Of a stretch of 64,000 nt of DNA, positions 17,367 to 25,118 are shown piece after piece. The position numbers and the translations under genes are program-made. The stretch comes from Firmicutes bacterium HGW-Firmicutes-1. GTDB taxonomy: Bacteria; Bacillota; Clostridia; Lachnospirales; Vallitaleaceae. The notes below the pieces were generated by a model. The model was not told where the DNA came from and ran no database searches. It saw nothing but the letters and a program-made list of their open reading frames with translations. The DNA is taken from positions 124,001 through 188,000 of the forward strand of contig PHAG01000009.1 of assembly GCA_002841625.1 (NCBI GenBank). Reading direction: 5' to 3'. The first letter of the stretch is position 1; every line of letters begins with the position of its first letter.

Positions 17367-19133
17367 ATGATTAAATATTTTAGAAATCTAAAACTAAAAA
17401 ACAAGTTGTTAATCTCTTATTTGATATTTATTGTGTTGCCTCTAAGTGTTTTTGGAAAACTAACTTTTCAAGAAATTTCTGAGATATTAGAAAATCGAAT
17501 CATTTACTCTGCGACGCAAGCTTTTAATCAAGGAACGGAATATTTGTCCTATAAGATTGATAAGATTATCAATGTATCTGACAATATTGCGGTTAATTTA
17601 GATGTGAAAAATATTCTTCAAAGAGATATAACAAATAATACAACTGCAGGTAAACATGAAGATCTTAATTATTTAAGAGCTTACCTTAGTTCTTTTCAAG
17701 ATGACAAAGATATTCATAATATTTGTATTTATGTTCGAGATGAATTGCTGCATTCTAATGAGGATGACGATATTAGTTCTATTAGTAATGCTGTGCAAGC
17801 AAAGTGGTATAGTCAATTAACAGGTGCTGGGTCAAGGGTTTTTATGGTACCGCCTGCTTTTTATAATGACCCCAAAAAAAATGAAGGGGTTATTTTATCT
17901 GTTGCAAGACGCATAACAAGTTCAACCAATTATATTGAAGTGATTGGGTATTTACGCATAGACTTTCTGGAAAAGAGCATTCAAGATATTCTGTCTAAAT
18001 CAAATTCCGTTAGTGGAAGTCTCACTTATATACGTAATCGTGATGATCGTATTGTTAGTGCTACAGATTTTGAATTATTAGGGACGTATCGTTTATCTTT
18101 AGCAGATATAAAAGCTTTAGATGGTGTAGAGGATTGGAGAATTCTGACCATAAATGATCAAGCGACCTATGTTCGTACAAGAACCATAAAAGATACGGAT
18201 TGGACCATAGTAACCGTTATACCATCTGAGGACATATTTAGAGAAGTTAGTAATTTAAGTCGACTCATGGTTGCATTTCTAATCATCATTATACCTATTG
18301 CATTAGGCTTTTCTATTTTCCTAAGCTATAGAATTACAAAACGACTTAGTAAGCTTTCAAACAAAATGAAAATGGCTACTGAAAATGTATTTGATGCCTA
18401 TAACGAAGAAGGCGATCGAACAGATGAGATTGGTGAGTTAGCTTCAAGCTATAATTATATGGTAAAGCGTATAGCGACCTTAGGACAAGAACAATATAAA
18501 CTTGGGCAAAGTATTAAAAGTGCAGAATTAGAGTTATTGCAGGCACAAATTAATCCTCATTTTTTATACAATACCATGGATATGATTAATTGGATGTCTT
18601 ATGATAATAGAGGTGAAGAAATTAGGAAGATTACAAAATCGTTATCTACCTTTTATAAGCTTAGCTTAAGTAAAGGCAATCATGTTATTCCGATATCAGA
18701 TGAGTTAAAGCATGTGAGCTTATATATGGAAATTCAAAATTATAGACTACAAAATGTAGTGGATTTTAAAATTGAGTGTGATGATCGATTGAAAGGGTAT
18801 ATGATTCCTAAAATCACACTTCAGCCAATTGTTGAAAATGCTGTATTACATGGTATCTTATTTAAAGAAAGTAAAATTGGCTTTGTACATATTACCTGTA
18901 ATGAAATAGAAAATAATCAGATTCAGATTATTGTTGAGGATAATGGAGTTGGAATGAACGAAGAACAACTTAAACATTTGATGGAGTATGACAGTAAACA
19001 GGAAAGTGGTTATGGTCTTAAGAATATTCATACAAGATTAATGCTGACGTTTAATGAAAAAAGTGGTTTGGAAATTGAAAGTGAAGAGGGAGTTGGAACC
19101 AAAGTTACAGTTTTAATTCCAAAAATATTATGA
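17367..19133 (+). CDS. Sensor histidine kinase (YesM type)
   Basis: 588 residues from the ATG at 17367, nine bases after GAGGA; a TTG at 17361 is too close to that site. Membrane span 1 is at about 13-30, followed by a large extracellular sensor (dCache-like). Span 2 (FLIIIIPIALGFSIFL) follows, then a HAMP domain, the His_kinase motif INPHFLYNTMDMINWM with the phospho-accepting His, and a HATPase with IVEDNGVGM and GYGLKNIHTRL. It should phosphorylate the YesN-type regulator just upstream in response to an extracellular sugar, possibly via the binding protein at 14149. Confidence 0.94.
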   Translation: MIKYFRNLKLKNKLLISYLIFIVLPLSVFGKLTFQEISEILENRIIYSATQAFNQGTEYLSYKIDKIINVSDNIAVNLDVKNILQRDITNNTTAGKHEDLNYLRAYLSSFQDDKDIHNICIYVRDELLHSNEDDDISSISNAVQAKWYSQLTGAGSRVFMVPPAFYNDPKKNEGVILSVARRITSSTNYIEVIGYLRIDFLEKSIQDILSKSNSVSGSLTYIRNRDDRIVSATDFELLGTYRLSLADIKALDGVEDWRILTINDQATYVRTRTIKDTDWTIVTVIPSEDIFREVSNLSRLMVAFLIIIIPIALGFSIFLSYRITKRLSKLSNKMKMATENVFDAYNEEGDRTDEIGELASSYNYMVKRIATLGQEQYKLGQSIKSAELELLQAQINPHFLYNTMDMINWMSYDNRGEEIRKITKSLSTFYKLSLSKGNHVIPISDELKHVSLYMEIQNYRLQNVVDFKIECDDRLKGYMIPKITLQPIVENAVLHGILFKESKIGFVHITCNEIENNQIQIIVEDNGVGMNEEQLKHLMEYDSKQESGYGLKNIHTRLMLTFNEKSGLEIESEEGVGTKVTVLIPKIL

Positions 19134-19156
19134 AATGAACTATAGAAGTATATTTT

Positions 19157-19186
19157 GAATACTTTTTCTGATTTGTACAGATACTA
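19157..19186 (+). promoter_or_regulatory. Sigma-G-like (forespore) promoter
   Basis: GAATA (19157-19161), 18 bp, then GATACTA (19180-19186). The Bacillus sigma-G consensus is GMATR-N18-CATNMTA, so only the first base of the -10 differs. No sigma-A promoter is evident at this spot. The ribosome site of the small gene begins about ten bases past the expected start point. Confidence 0.55.
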
Positions 19187-19218
19187 CTTTTGATTATATA
19201 ATAAAGGAGGTGTCTCAA

Positions 19219-19395
19219 GTGGCAGGAAAAGCTAAACAATACGTAGATCAAAGTTTGACATCTGTACAAACTACTGTTAACACACTACAACAAGCACTTA
19301 ATTCTGCAGAAAAGCCAGATAACAAAAACAAGATTCAACAAGCCATAGATTTACTTGGTTCTGCGCAGCAAGAATTATCTGGATATCAAGATTAA
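19219..19395 (+). CDS. Small amphipathic protein, probably made in the forespore
   Basis: 58 residues from GTG 19219, eight bases after AAAGGAGG; a GTG at 19210 lies inside that site and is rejected. The protein is rich in Gln, Ser, Leu and Ala, has no cysteine, and looks like two amphipathic helices broken by AEKPDNKNK. I do not recognise the family. Its size and composition are loosely like small DUF1657 or Tlp-type spore proteins. The sigma-G-like promoter upstream points to expression during sporulation. A terminator-like hairpin follows. Confidence 0.7.
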   Translation: MAGKAKQYVDQSLTSVQTTVNTLQQALNSAEKPDNKNKIQQAIDLLGSAQQELSGYQD

Positions 19396-19412
19396 CAAAT
19401 TATGTTTAACCT

Positions 19413-19453
19413 AAAACACTTTATTCTTATTCATTAGAGTATAGTGTTTTTTT
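19413..19453 (+). terminator. Terminator after the small forespore gene
   Basis: AAAACACT (19413-19420) pairs with AGTGTTTT (19443-19450) across a 22-base loop, then the T run continues to 19453. Confidence 0.55.
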
Positions 19454-19460
19454 CGTAGCT

Positions 19461-19963
19461 TCTATCGTACCAGTTGATTCTAATGCTTAGTATCCTAAAT
19501 CAAAAGATCCACTACTCAAAAGTCTAGGTGCTGCTGCTTATAAAGGAATGGCACTTGGTGAAATCACCTATAAATTAGGTGGAAGTGGAACGGGTACAGG
19601 ACTGATTCAGAAGGCACCCAAACAACTACAAAAGAATATAATAAAGCGGCTTTTTCTCCATACAAATGAAACTTACTAAAGATGGACATGTTATTTTTAG
19701 CTATGAAACAAAGGCGAAGATTAATCATATATTTTACTTCAAAGGGGATTTATAAGAAACCAATTATACCCAAATAAGTAAATTCGAAATTACGCTATGA
19801 GAACTTAATGGTAAAGAAAGACGAGAAGGTTACCGGAACAAATGTTCTTGATGTGTTGTGAAATGTATGATAAAATTAATAAAAGAAATAACTCGAGGTT
19901 GAAGCTGATCTTATTGAAAGCATAGATAAAGTAGAGAAGGATATTAGTAATTCGAAGAAATAA
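19461..19963 (+). pseudogene. Decayed gene fragments of unknown origin
   Basis: A broken coding trail. From 19461 the frame reads SIVPVDSNA, a TAG at 19488, then YPKSKDPLLKSLGAAAYKG and on to a stop at 19677. The TAG could be one change from CAG. A second short frame runs from 19666 (MKLTKDGHVIFSYETK) to 19755 and a third from 19892 to 19963 (LEVEADLIESIDKVEKD). None has a ribosome site. The composition looks protein-like, so this seems to be a gene eroded by stops, frameshifts and deletions. I cannot name the parent family. Confidence 0.5.
19751..19782. repeat. 32-bp dispersed repeat, copy 1
   Basis: Matches 24005-24036 at 30 of 32 positions (core AGAAACC, A or T, ATTATACCCAA). It lies inside the decayed-gene region. 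Function unknown; the pair may mark a past duplication or the end of an element. Confidence 0.6.
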
Positions 19964-20027
19964 TAATTAGAGATATTAATATTCCAAATGCTAAATGAAT
20001 CATGCAAAAAAATAACGGATATGTGAT

Positions 20028-21212
20028 GTGATCAAGGTGAATCTAAGTTACAAAAGTCAAATACTACATATAGATATGAATGCATTTTTTGCCTCATGTG
20101 AGCAAGCTGTGAATCCAGAGCTTAGAAAAACACCACTTATAGTAGGTGGGGATCCTTATAAACGCACTGGTATTGTTTTGGCTGCAAGTTACGATGCTAA
20201 ACATTGTGGCGTGAAAACAACGATGGCATTACATGAGGCGGCTAAGCTATGTCCAAATGCAACTTTCATAAAGCCCTCTGGAGGACTTTATGAAAAAATG
20301 TCCAAGCAAGTGATGGCAATTTTTGACCAATATACACCCGCAATGGAACAAGTATCTATTGATGAAGCTTTTTTGGATATGACAGGAACGGAAAGCTTAT
20401 TCGGGAATATTTTACAGGTAGCCGAGATCATTCAGCTGCGGATTTTACAAGAATTGGAATTGCCATGTTCAGTGGGGATTTCCTCTAATAAGCTACTAGC
20501 GAAAATGGCATCCGATTATAAAAAGCCTATGGGAATTACCACCATCTACCCCCATGAGGTTCAAGAAAAATTATGGCCTTTGAAGGTTTCTGATCTCTAT
20601 GGTGTTGGAAAGAAATCGGTTATAAAGCTAAATCAAATAGGAGTAAAGACCATTGGGCACTTAGCTAAAATTCCGATGGATGTTCTAATCAGTCATTTTG
20701 GTAACAGTACTGCACAAATGATGATTTTACATGCAAATGGGATTGATGATTCATTGGTAGAACCTGTAAGTGAAGGTGTAAAAAGTGTGAGCAATGAATT
20801 AACTTTTCCGAAGGATTTGACTCAACTTAAAGATATTTGCAGGGAATTATTGGTTTTATCGGATAAAGTAGCGTATAGATTGAGAAAGAAGAACCTCAAA
20901 GGGAAAACCATTGGTATTAAGGTTAAGTTTTTTGATTTTACTGTGATTACGCGAGCTAAAACCATTGATGTAATGACAGACTCAACAGACCGTATTTATC
21001 AGGTGGTAAGAGAACTTATGATAGCCAATCAATTTAATAAACCGATTCGATTGTTGGGTGTTACAGTCTCAAATTTTGACAATGAGGAAATCCAACAATT
21101 ATCGCTTTTCAATCAAGAGATTAGTACCAATAAACTAGATTATATGGTAGATGAAATTAGAAAGAAACATGGGTATAGTGCTGTGAAAAGAGCGACCATA
21201 CTTGAAAAGTAA
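20028..21212 (+). CDS. dinB: DNA polymerase IV (Y family)
   Basis: 394 residues. Catalytic motifs HIDMNAFFASCEQ and VSIDEAFLDMTGTE hold the carboxylates of the palm. The steric-gate region, SCSVGISSNKLLAKMASDYKKP and the little-finger domain are all present. The C-terminal QLSLF is a canonical beta-clamp binding motif. It performs error-prone translesion synthesis. The start is either GTG 20028 or GTG 20037, with no strong ribosome site for either. There is no clear LexA box before it. Confidence 0.95.
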   Translation: MIKVNLSYKSQILHIDMNAFFASCEQAVNPELRKTPLIVGGDPYKRTGIVLAASYDAKHCGVKTTMALHEAAKLCPNATFIKPSGGLYEKMSKQVMAIFDQYTPAMEQVSIDEAFLDMTGTESLFGNILQVAEIIQLRILQELELPCSVGISSNKLLAKMASDYKKPMGITTIYPHEVQEKLWPLKVSDLYGVGKKSVIKLNQIGVKTIGHLAKIPMDVLISHFGNSTAQMMILHANGIDDSLVEPVSEGVKSVSNELTFPKDLTQLKDICRELLVLSDKVAYRLRKKNLKGKTIGIKVKFFDFTVITRAKTIDVMTDSTDRIYQVVRELMIANQFNKPIRLLGVTVSNFDNEEIQQLSLFNQEISTNKLDYMVDEIRKKHGYSAVKRATILEK

Positions 21213-21219
21213 ACACGAT

Positions 21220-22959
21220 TTAAAGTAACTTAATCAGTTCTTCTAATTCTGCAGCGTAAACTTTTGCAAGCTCTAAATCAGTATCTTTTAAAGCCAATTC
21301 TATTTTGGTTTCAACTGATTTTTTCTTTTGTTCAATTTCTAAATAGTCTCTATCAAAATGATTAGCATAAATCATCTTTCTGAATTTTCGTATACTCATT
21401 TTTCTAATCGTCTTCTCTTCAATGATTAAAACAAAATCCATACAGTTTACTATAGAATAAAAATCATGAGAGATCATTAGAATTGCACCTTTATAGTTTT
21501 CGATGGCTTTTTCCAGTGCTATTTGTGAATAGGTATCTAAATGACTAATCGGTTCATCAAGAAGTAACAGGTTTGCTTTACTAGCAGAAATTTTAGCCAA
21601 TTGAAGCATGTTTTTTTCTCCACCAGATAAAGAGCCTATCTTTTGATTAAGGATTTCGGCCTCAAAGCCATAATTTGAAATATAGGATCTAATCTCTTCA
21701 TAAGTTTTGAACTGGGCACCTAGGAACTCATTAAGTATTGTATTAGACTCATTTAGTATTTCACCTTGAAGCTGAGATAAATAAGCCACAACAATATCTT
21801 TATTTATTTCAATAGAAGGATGATTGTTTTTAAATATTTCTCGGAGTAAAGTCGTTTTCCCGGTACCATTTGAACCAATAAGGGCTACTTTATCATTGGA
21901 TTTAATCTCAAAGTTAATATTTTCTAGAAGCATATCATCAAAGGCAACACTGTAATCAGTAACTTTTAAAGCAATGGTTTCTGCAATGGAATGATCAGTA
22001 ACGAAACTGATATCCGGTTGTTTAATATCTACAAAGGGCGCTTTAATTCTACGCGCTTCTAATCTTTCTTGAACTTTAACTCTAGCTTTTAGAGATTTCC
22101 CTCTAGCAGCTTCAGAATTATGAGTTGCTATAGACCTTAGTTTATGGATTAAGAGCTCATTTCTCTCAATTTCTTCATCATCAGCAATAGCAAGTTCTTG
22201 TGACTCAATTTTGCTTTGAAGTAATGAGAAGTTATAATCAATATATCTTCCATCAAACTCTTGGAGCTCCATGTTTTCAAGATGAATAATTTTATTAAAA
22301 CAATGGTTCAATAGATATCTGTTGTGCGTAATAATTAGCAATATTCCTTTGTGTGAATTAATTAGATTTTTAAGAGCATTCAGGTTTTCAAAGTCTAAAA
22401 ACACATCGGGTTCATCCATAATCAATAATTCTGGATTATGAAGCATTTCCTTAATCACTTGAATAAGTTTGAATTCCCCACCACTAAGTTCAGATACCTT
22501 TAGGTTTTCCTGCTTGATTAGATTTGCTAAATTCAATTTTTTATTGATATTGCTTTCGAAATCATTTCCACCCATTGCATCAAATGCATCAAAAGCTTGT
22601 TGGTACTTTTCTAGTAAAGAATCAATATCCGAAGATATTTCCATTTCAGTACAAATAGATGCTATTTCATTTTGTAGCTTAATAAATTCTTCCCCTATAT
22701 ATTCGAAAACTGTAGTTTCTTTTGTTTTGTCTAGTTGTGAGAACTGACTTACATATCCAATACTACAATTTGGGTCCATCTCTAATTTTCCATCGAACAT
22801 ATATCTTTCTGGATCGATAATAATATCTACCAGTGTACTTTTTCCACTGCCACTTGATCCTATAAAAGCACAATGTTGACTATCTTCTAATGTAAATGAA
22901 ATCTTATTATAAAGATCCTTTTGCGGAAATGAGTAGGATAAGTTGTTAATTTTTATCAT
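21220..22959 (-). CDS. ABC-F family ATPase, probable ribosome-protection antibiotic resistance protein
   Basis: 579 residues, two ABC domains on one chain and no membrane spans. Domain 1 has GSSGSGKST, LSGGEFKLIQ and LLIMDEPDVFLD. Domain 2 has GSNGTGKTT, LSGGEKNMLQ and LLLLDEPISHLD. The basic helical linker between them (around KLRSIATHNSEAARGKSLKA) is the part that reaches the peptidyl-transferase centre in Vga/Lsa/VmlR-type proteins. A C-terminal acidic/Lys helix follows. The leader peptide and intrinsic terminator directly upstream are the usual switch for drug-inducible ABC-F genes. Which drugs it counters cannot be read from sequence, and a housekeeping ABC-F role is possible. Confidence 0.9.
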   Translation of the reverse strand: MIKINNLSYSFPQKDLYNKISFTLEDSQHCAFIGSSGSGKSTLVDIIIDPERYMFDGKLEMDPNCSIGYVSQFSQLDKTKETTVFEYIGEEFIKLQNEIASICTEMEISSDIDSLLEKYQQAFDAFDAMGGNDFESNINKKLNLANLIKQENLKVSELSGGEFKLIQVIKEMLHNPELLIMDEPDVFLDFENLNALKNLINSHKGILLIITHNRYLLNHCFNKIIHLENMELQEFDGRYIDYNFSLLQSKIESQELAIADDEEIERNELLIHKLRSIATHNSEAARGKSLKARVKVQERLEARRIKAPFVDIKQPDISFVTDHSIAETIALKVTDYSVAFDDMLLENINFEIKSNDKVALIGSNGTGKTTLLREIFKNNHPSIEINKDIVVAYLSQLQGEILNESNTILNEFLGAQFKTYEEIRSYISNYGFEAEILNQKIGSLSGGEKNMLQLAKISASKANLLLLDEPISHLDTYSQIALEKAIENYKGAILMISHDFYSIVNCMDFVLIIEEKTIRKMSIRKFRKMIYANHFDRDYLEIEQKKKSVETKIELALKDTDLELAKVYAAELEELIKLL

Positions 22960-22980
22960 ATTATGACCTCTCTATATCAC

Positions 22981-23009
22981 TAAAAAAGAGCCTATAAGAA
23001 TAGGCTCTT
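22981..23009 (-). terminator. Attenuator hairpin in the ABC-F leader
   Basis: Read on the minus strand: AAGAGCCTAT, loop TCTT, ATAGGCTCTT, then a run of Ts continuous with the stem (22986-23009, T run to 22982). It ends 22 bases before the ABC-F start codon and downstream of its promoter, so it would stop transcription before the gene unless opened. The leader peptide's stop codon lies inside the 3' arm. Confidence 0.85.
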
Positions 23010-23066
23010 CAATATATAATTTTCCCAATCGAAATTTAGCAATTGATTATTATGTAGTAAAGACAT
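22992..23066 (-). CDS. Leader peptide of the ABC-F gene (24 residues)
   Basis: Too short for normal ORF calling. It starts ATG (23066-23064) with MSLLHNNQLLNFDW, continues through ENYILKSLFL and ends TAG at 22994-22992. The last seven codons run through the terminator hairpin and the stop is in its 3' arm. A ribosome stalled by an antibiotic part-way along would keep the hairpin open and allow read-through into the ABC-F gene. The ribosome site is weak. The predicted transcript start (about 23081) is only 15 bases upstream. Confidence 0.65.
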   Translation of the reverse strand: MSLLHNNQLLNFDWENYILKSLFL

Positions 23067-23087
23067 TCTTTTGAGTTTACCGTTGCT

Positions 23088-23116
23088 AGTATAACACTTT
23101 TTACGACTAATTTCAA
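23088..23116 (-). promoter_or_regulatory. Promoter of the ABC-F leader
   Basis: On the minus strand TTGAAA (23116-23111), 17-bp spacer, TATACT (23093-23088). It gives a 5' leader of about 120 nt before the ABC-F start codon. Confidence 0.8.
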
Positions 23117-23174
23117 TCATTTATATGAAAGCTTTTCATGATATCGGTATCATATAATAGAAAGGGCTTATCTA

Positions 23175-23456
23175 CTATCTATTAGGATTTTTAGGAAACC
23201 AGCCCCTTACTACTCGTTGTTCTTGTTCATAGATTTCATGAATAGCCCATAAAGATGTAAAACCGATAATGCCGATAATGGTTGATTTAATAGTATCTTT
23301 TATTAAAAGAGAGAAAAAAATAGCAGCGAATCCAAATATTAAAAAAACAGGCCAACATTTTTTCCCAAAATAATACTCGCTTTTTATAACAATGGGATGA
23401 AATATACCAATGATAAAAAAAGCTAAAAAACCAACTATGATACCATAATAATTCAA
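23175..23456 (-). CDS. DUF4491 family small membrane protein
   Basis: About 93 residues, three predicted membrane spans. FHPIVIKSEYYFGKKCWPVFL and the C-terminal EQEQRVVRGWFPKNPNR are the family's conserved ends. Function is unknown. The TTG at 23456 follows AAAGGTGG by seven bases and gives the usual family start (NYYGIIVGF). An ATG at 23474 overlaps that ribosome site and is less likely. Only 43 bp separate it from the YbaN-like gene upstream, so they are probably an operon. Confidence 0.85.
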   Translation of the reverse strand: MNYYGIIVGFLAFFIIGIFHPIVIKSEYYFGKKCWPVFLIFGFAAIFFSLLIKDTIKSTIIGIIGFTSLWAIHEIYEQEQRVVRGWFPKNPNR

Positions 23457-23499
23457 AAGATAACCACCTTTCAAAATACAAAAATGAATTTACTAATTC

Positions 23500-23880
23500 T
23501 TAACTGTTGTTCTCATCAATTGAGAGTGTTTTTATTCTAATGAATACGATTGTTTTGATGATCATTAGAATTATGATAATAACCCTTACAAGGAATACAT
23601 CATTAACAGCCATCAGATAAAGGAGTATACAATAAAAAGGCAATAGAATTCTAAGCTTCGTTTTTAAAGTTAAACCTCTTTTTTCTTTTAATTGAACTAA
23701 GTGTTTTTTATATAACGATGTGCTTTCAAACCACTTCCTCATTTTTGAAGAACCTTTGATAAAACAATAGGAAGAAAAAACTAAAAAAGGTGTTGTAGGG
23801 AGTAATGGAAGTATTATCCCAACTACCCCTATTGACATCGATAAAATCCCAAGGGCTATAAAACCAGCATTCTTATACAT
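23500..23880 (-). CDS. YbaN family (DUF454) inner membrane protein
   Basis: 126 residues. The DUF454 signature GIVLPLLPTTPFL is present here as GIILPLLPTTPFLVFSSYC, followed by FIKGSSKMRKWF. There are three to four membrane spans and a short charged tail. The physiological role is unknown. It heads the two-gene minus-strand unit with the DUF4491 gene. Confidence 0.9.
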   Translation of the reverse strand: MYKNAGFIALGILSMSIGVVGIILPLLPTTPFLVFSSYCFIKGSSKMRKWFESTSLYKKHLVQLKEKRGLTLKTKLRILLPFYCILLYLMAVNDVFLVRVIIIILMIIKTIVFIRIKTLSIDENNS

Positions 23881-24004
23881 TTATGTTTCCTGTCTACGTA
23901 ATACTTAATATGGTTGCTAAGATTATTTCCCAATTATCGATAAATATACCTTATATAAGCTTAGAAATGGCGCAAAAGCTTAATAAAATTACAGCAGGCT
24001 AAGG

Positions 24005-24036
24005 TATAAGAAACCTATTATACCCAAATAAATAAA
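24005..24036. repeat. 32-bp dispersed repeat, copy 2
   Basis: Near-identical to 19751-19782 (two mismatches). It runs straight into the hairpin at 24034-24081, so the repeat may be the 3' flank of a lost gene. Confidence 0.6.
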
Positions 24037-24081
24037 GGGCTTGTGTAACTGTTCAACAGAACAAATTACACAAAGCCCTTT
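24034..24081. terminator. Orphan terminator-like hairpin
   Basis: AAAGGGCTTGTGTAA (24034-24048) pairs with TTACACAAAGCCCTTT (24066-24081) with one bulged base. It lies between divergent genes with no gene to terminate, which fits a remnant of a deleted gene together with the adjacent 32-bp repeat. Confidence 0.55.
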
Positions 24082-24204
24082 ATAAATTCACCTATCAATA
24101 ATCGTAGTGAAATTATTTTCACTGTTGAGAGATCCCTAATATATGAGGTATAGTATTTAGAGACTGCTTTTCAATTACATAATAATTATTTACGGGAGAA
24201 AATT

Positions 24205-25005
24205 ATGAAATATGAATTATTAGCAACTGATTTAGATGGTACATTATTGACTTCAGAGGATTATCGTATTACTGAAGAAAATCAAGAAGCTTTAAAATAT
24301 GCAAGAAGTAAAGGTGTTAAGATCGTTATTTGTACAGGAAGGTCGATTAAATCAACAAAACAATTTATTGAGGCAGTTGAAGGATATGAGGTCACCGATT
24401 ATTTTGTAGGCTTTAATGGATCGGTAGTGACGAACCTAAACGGTGACACGATTTTCAGAAAGCCCATACAAAAAGAAGTTCTAATGGGGTTAATAGATAT
24501 TGGTAGGAATGAAGATGTCGATGTCCACGTTTATAATGATACCGAGATAAAAGTAGAAAGATATAATGATAGAATTAAGGAATACGAAATTCACTCGGCT
24601 ACAACAGCAGTATTAGTAGATGATTTAAAAAAGGAAGAATTTTCTCTAAAGCTTTTATATAATTGTGGTGACAATGAAAGACTTATAAGGATGAAAAAGA
24701 AAATACAAGAAAAGTATAAGGATGAAGTGTTTGTATTCTTTACAATGCCAGATTACCTAGAAGTATTAAGCAGTCATGCTAATAAAGGATTAGCTCTTGA
24801 ATATTTAGCAAAGCACCTAGGGATTGATGCTGAAAAGGTGATTGCTATCGGTGATAACGAAAATGATTCTTATATGATTCGCTATGCCGGCGTTGGTGTT
24901 TGCATGAAAAATGGAAGAGAATCCGTCCAAGAGATTGCTGATTATGTGACCGAAAAAACGAACAATGAGAGTGGAGTAGCAGAAGTAATTAGAAAATTTG
25001 TATAA
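24205..25005 (+). CDS. Cof-type HAD-IIB phosphatase
   Basis: A 266-residue HAD hydrolase with motif I DLDGTLLTSED, motif II ICTGRS, a C2 cap in the middle and motif IV AIGDNENDSYMIRYAGVGVCMKNG. Family members dephosphorylate sugar phosphates or flavin/PLP phosphates in the cytoplasm; the substrate cannot be told. A GGGAG site precedes the ATG. It stands alone and converges on the phosphodiesterase gene through a shared terminator. Confidence 0.94.
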   Translation: MKYELLATDLDGTLLTSEDYRITEENQEALKYARSKGVKIVICTGRSIKSTKQFIEAVEGYEVTDYFVGFNGSVVTNLNGDTIFRKPIQKEVLMGLIDIGRNEDVDVHVYNDTEIKVERYNDRIKEYEIHSATTAVLVDDLKKEEFSLKLLYNCGDNERLIRMKKKIQEKYKDEVFVFFTMPDYLEVLSSHANKGLALEYLAKHLGIDAEKVIAIGDNENDSYMIRYAGVGVCMKNGRESVQEIADYVTEKTNNESGVAEVIRKFV

Positions 25006-25074
25006 GCGGATCATTCTCTTGAGAAATATGGTTGGTGAAAAAAGAATGATTAAAATGATTGTCTTTAGTATAAT

Positions 25075-25100
25075 AATAGACCCTGCAAAAAGGGTCTATT
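25075..25100. terminator. Bidirectional terminator between convergent genes
   Basis: AATAGACCC (25075-25083) and GGGTCTATT (25092-25100), nine pairs, 8-base loop rich in A. Confidence 0.8.
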
Positions 25101-25118
25101 TATGTCGATATAATTTTT

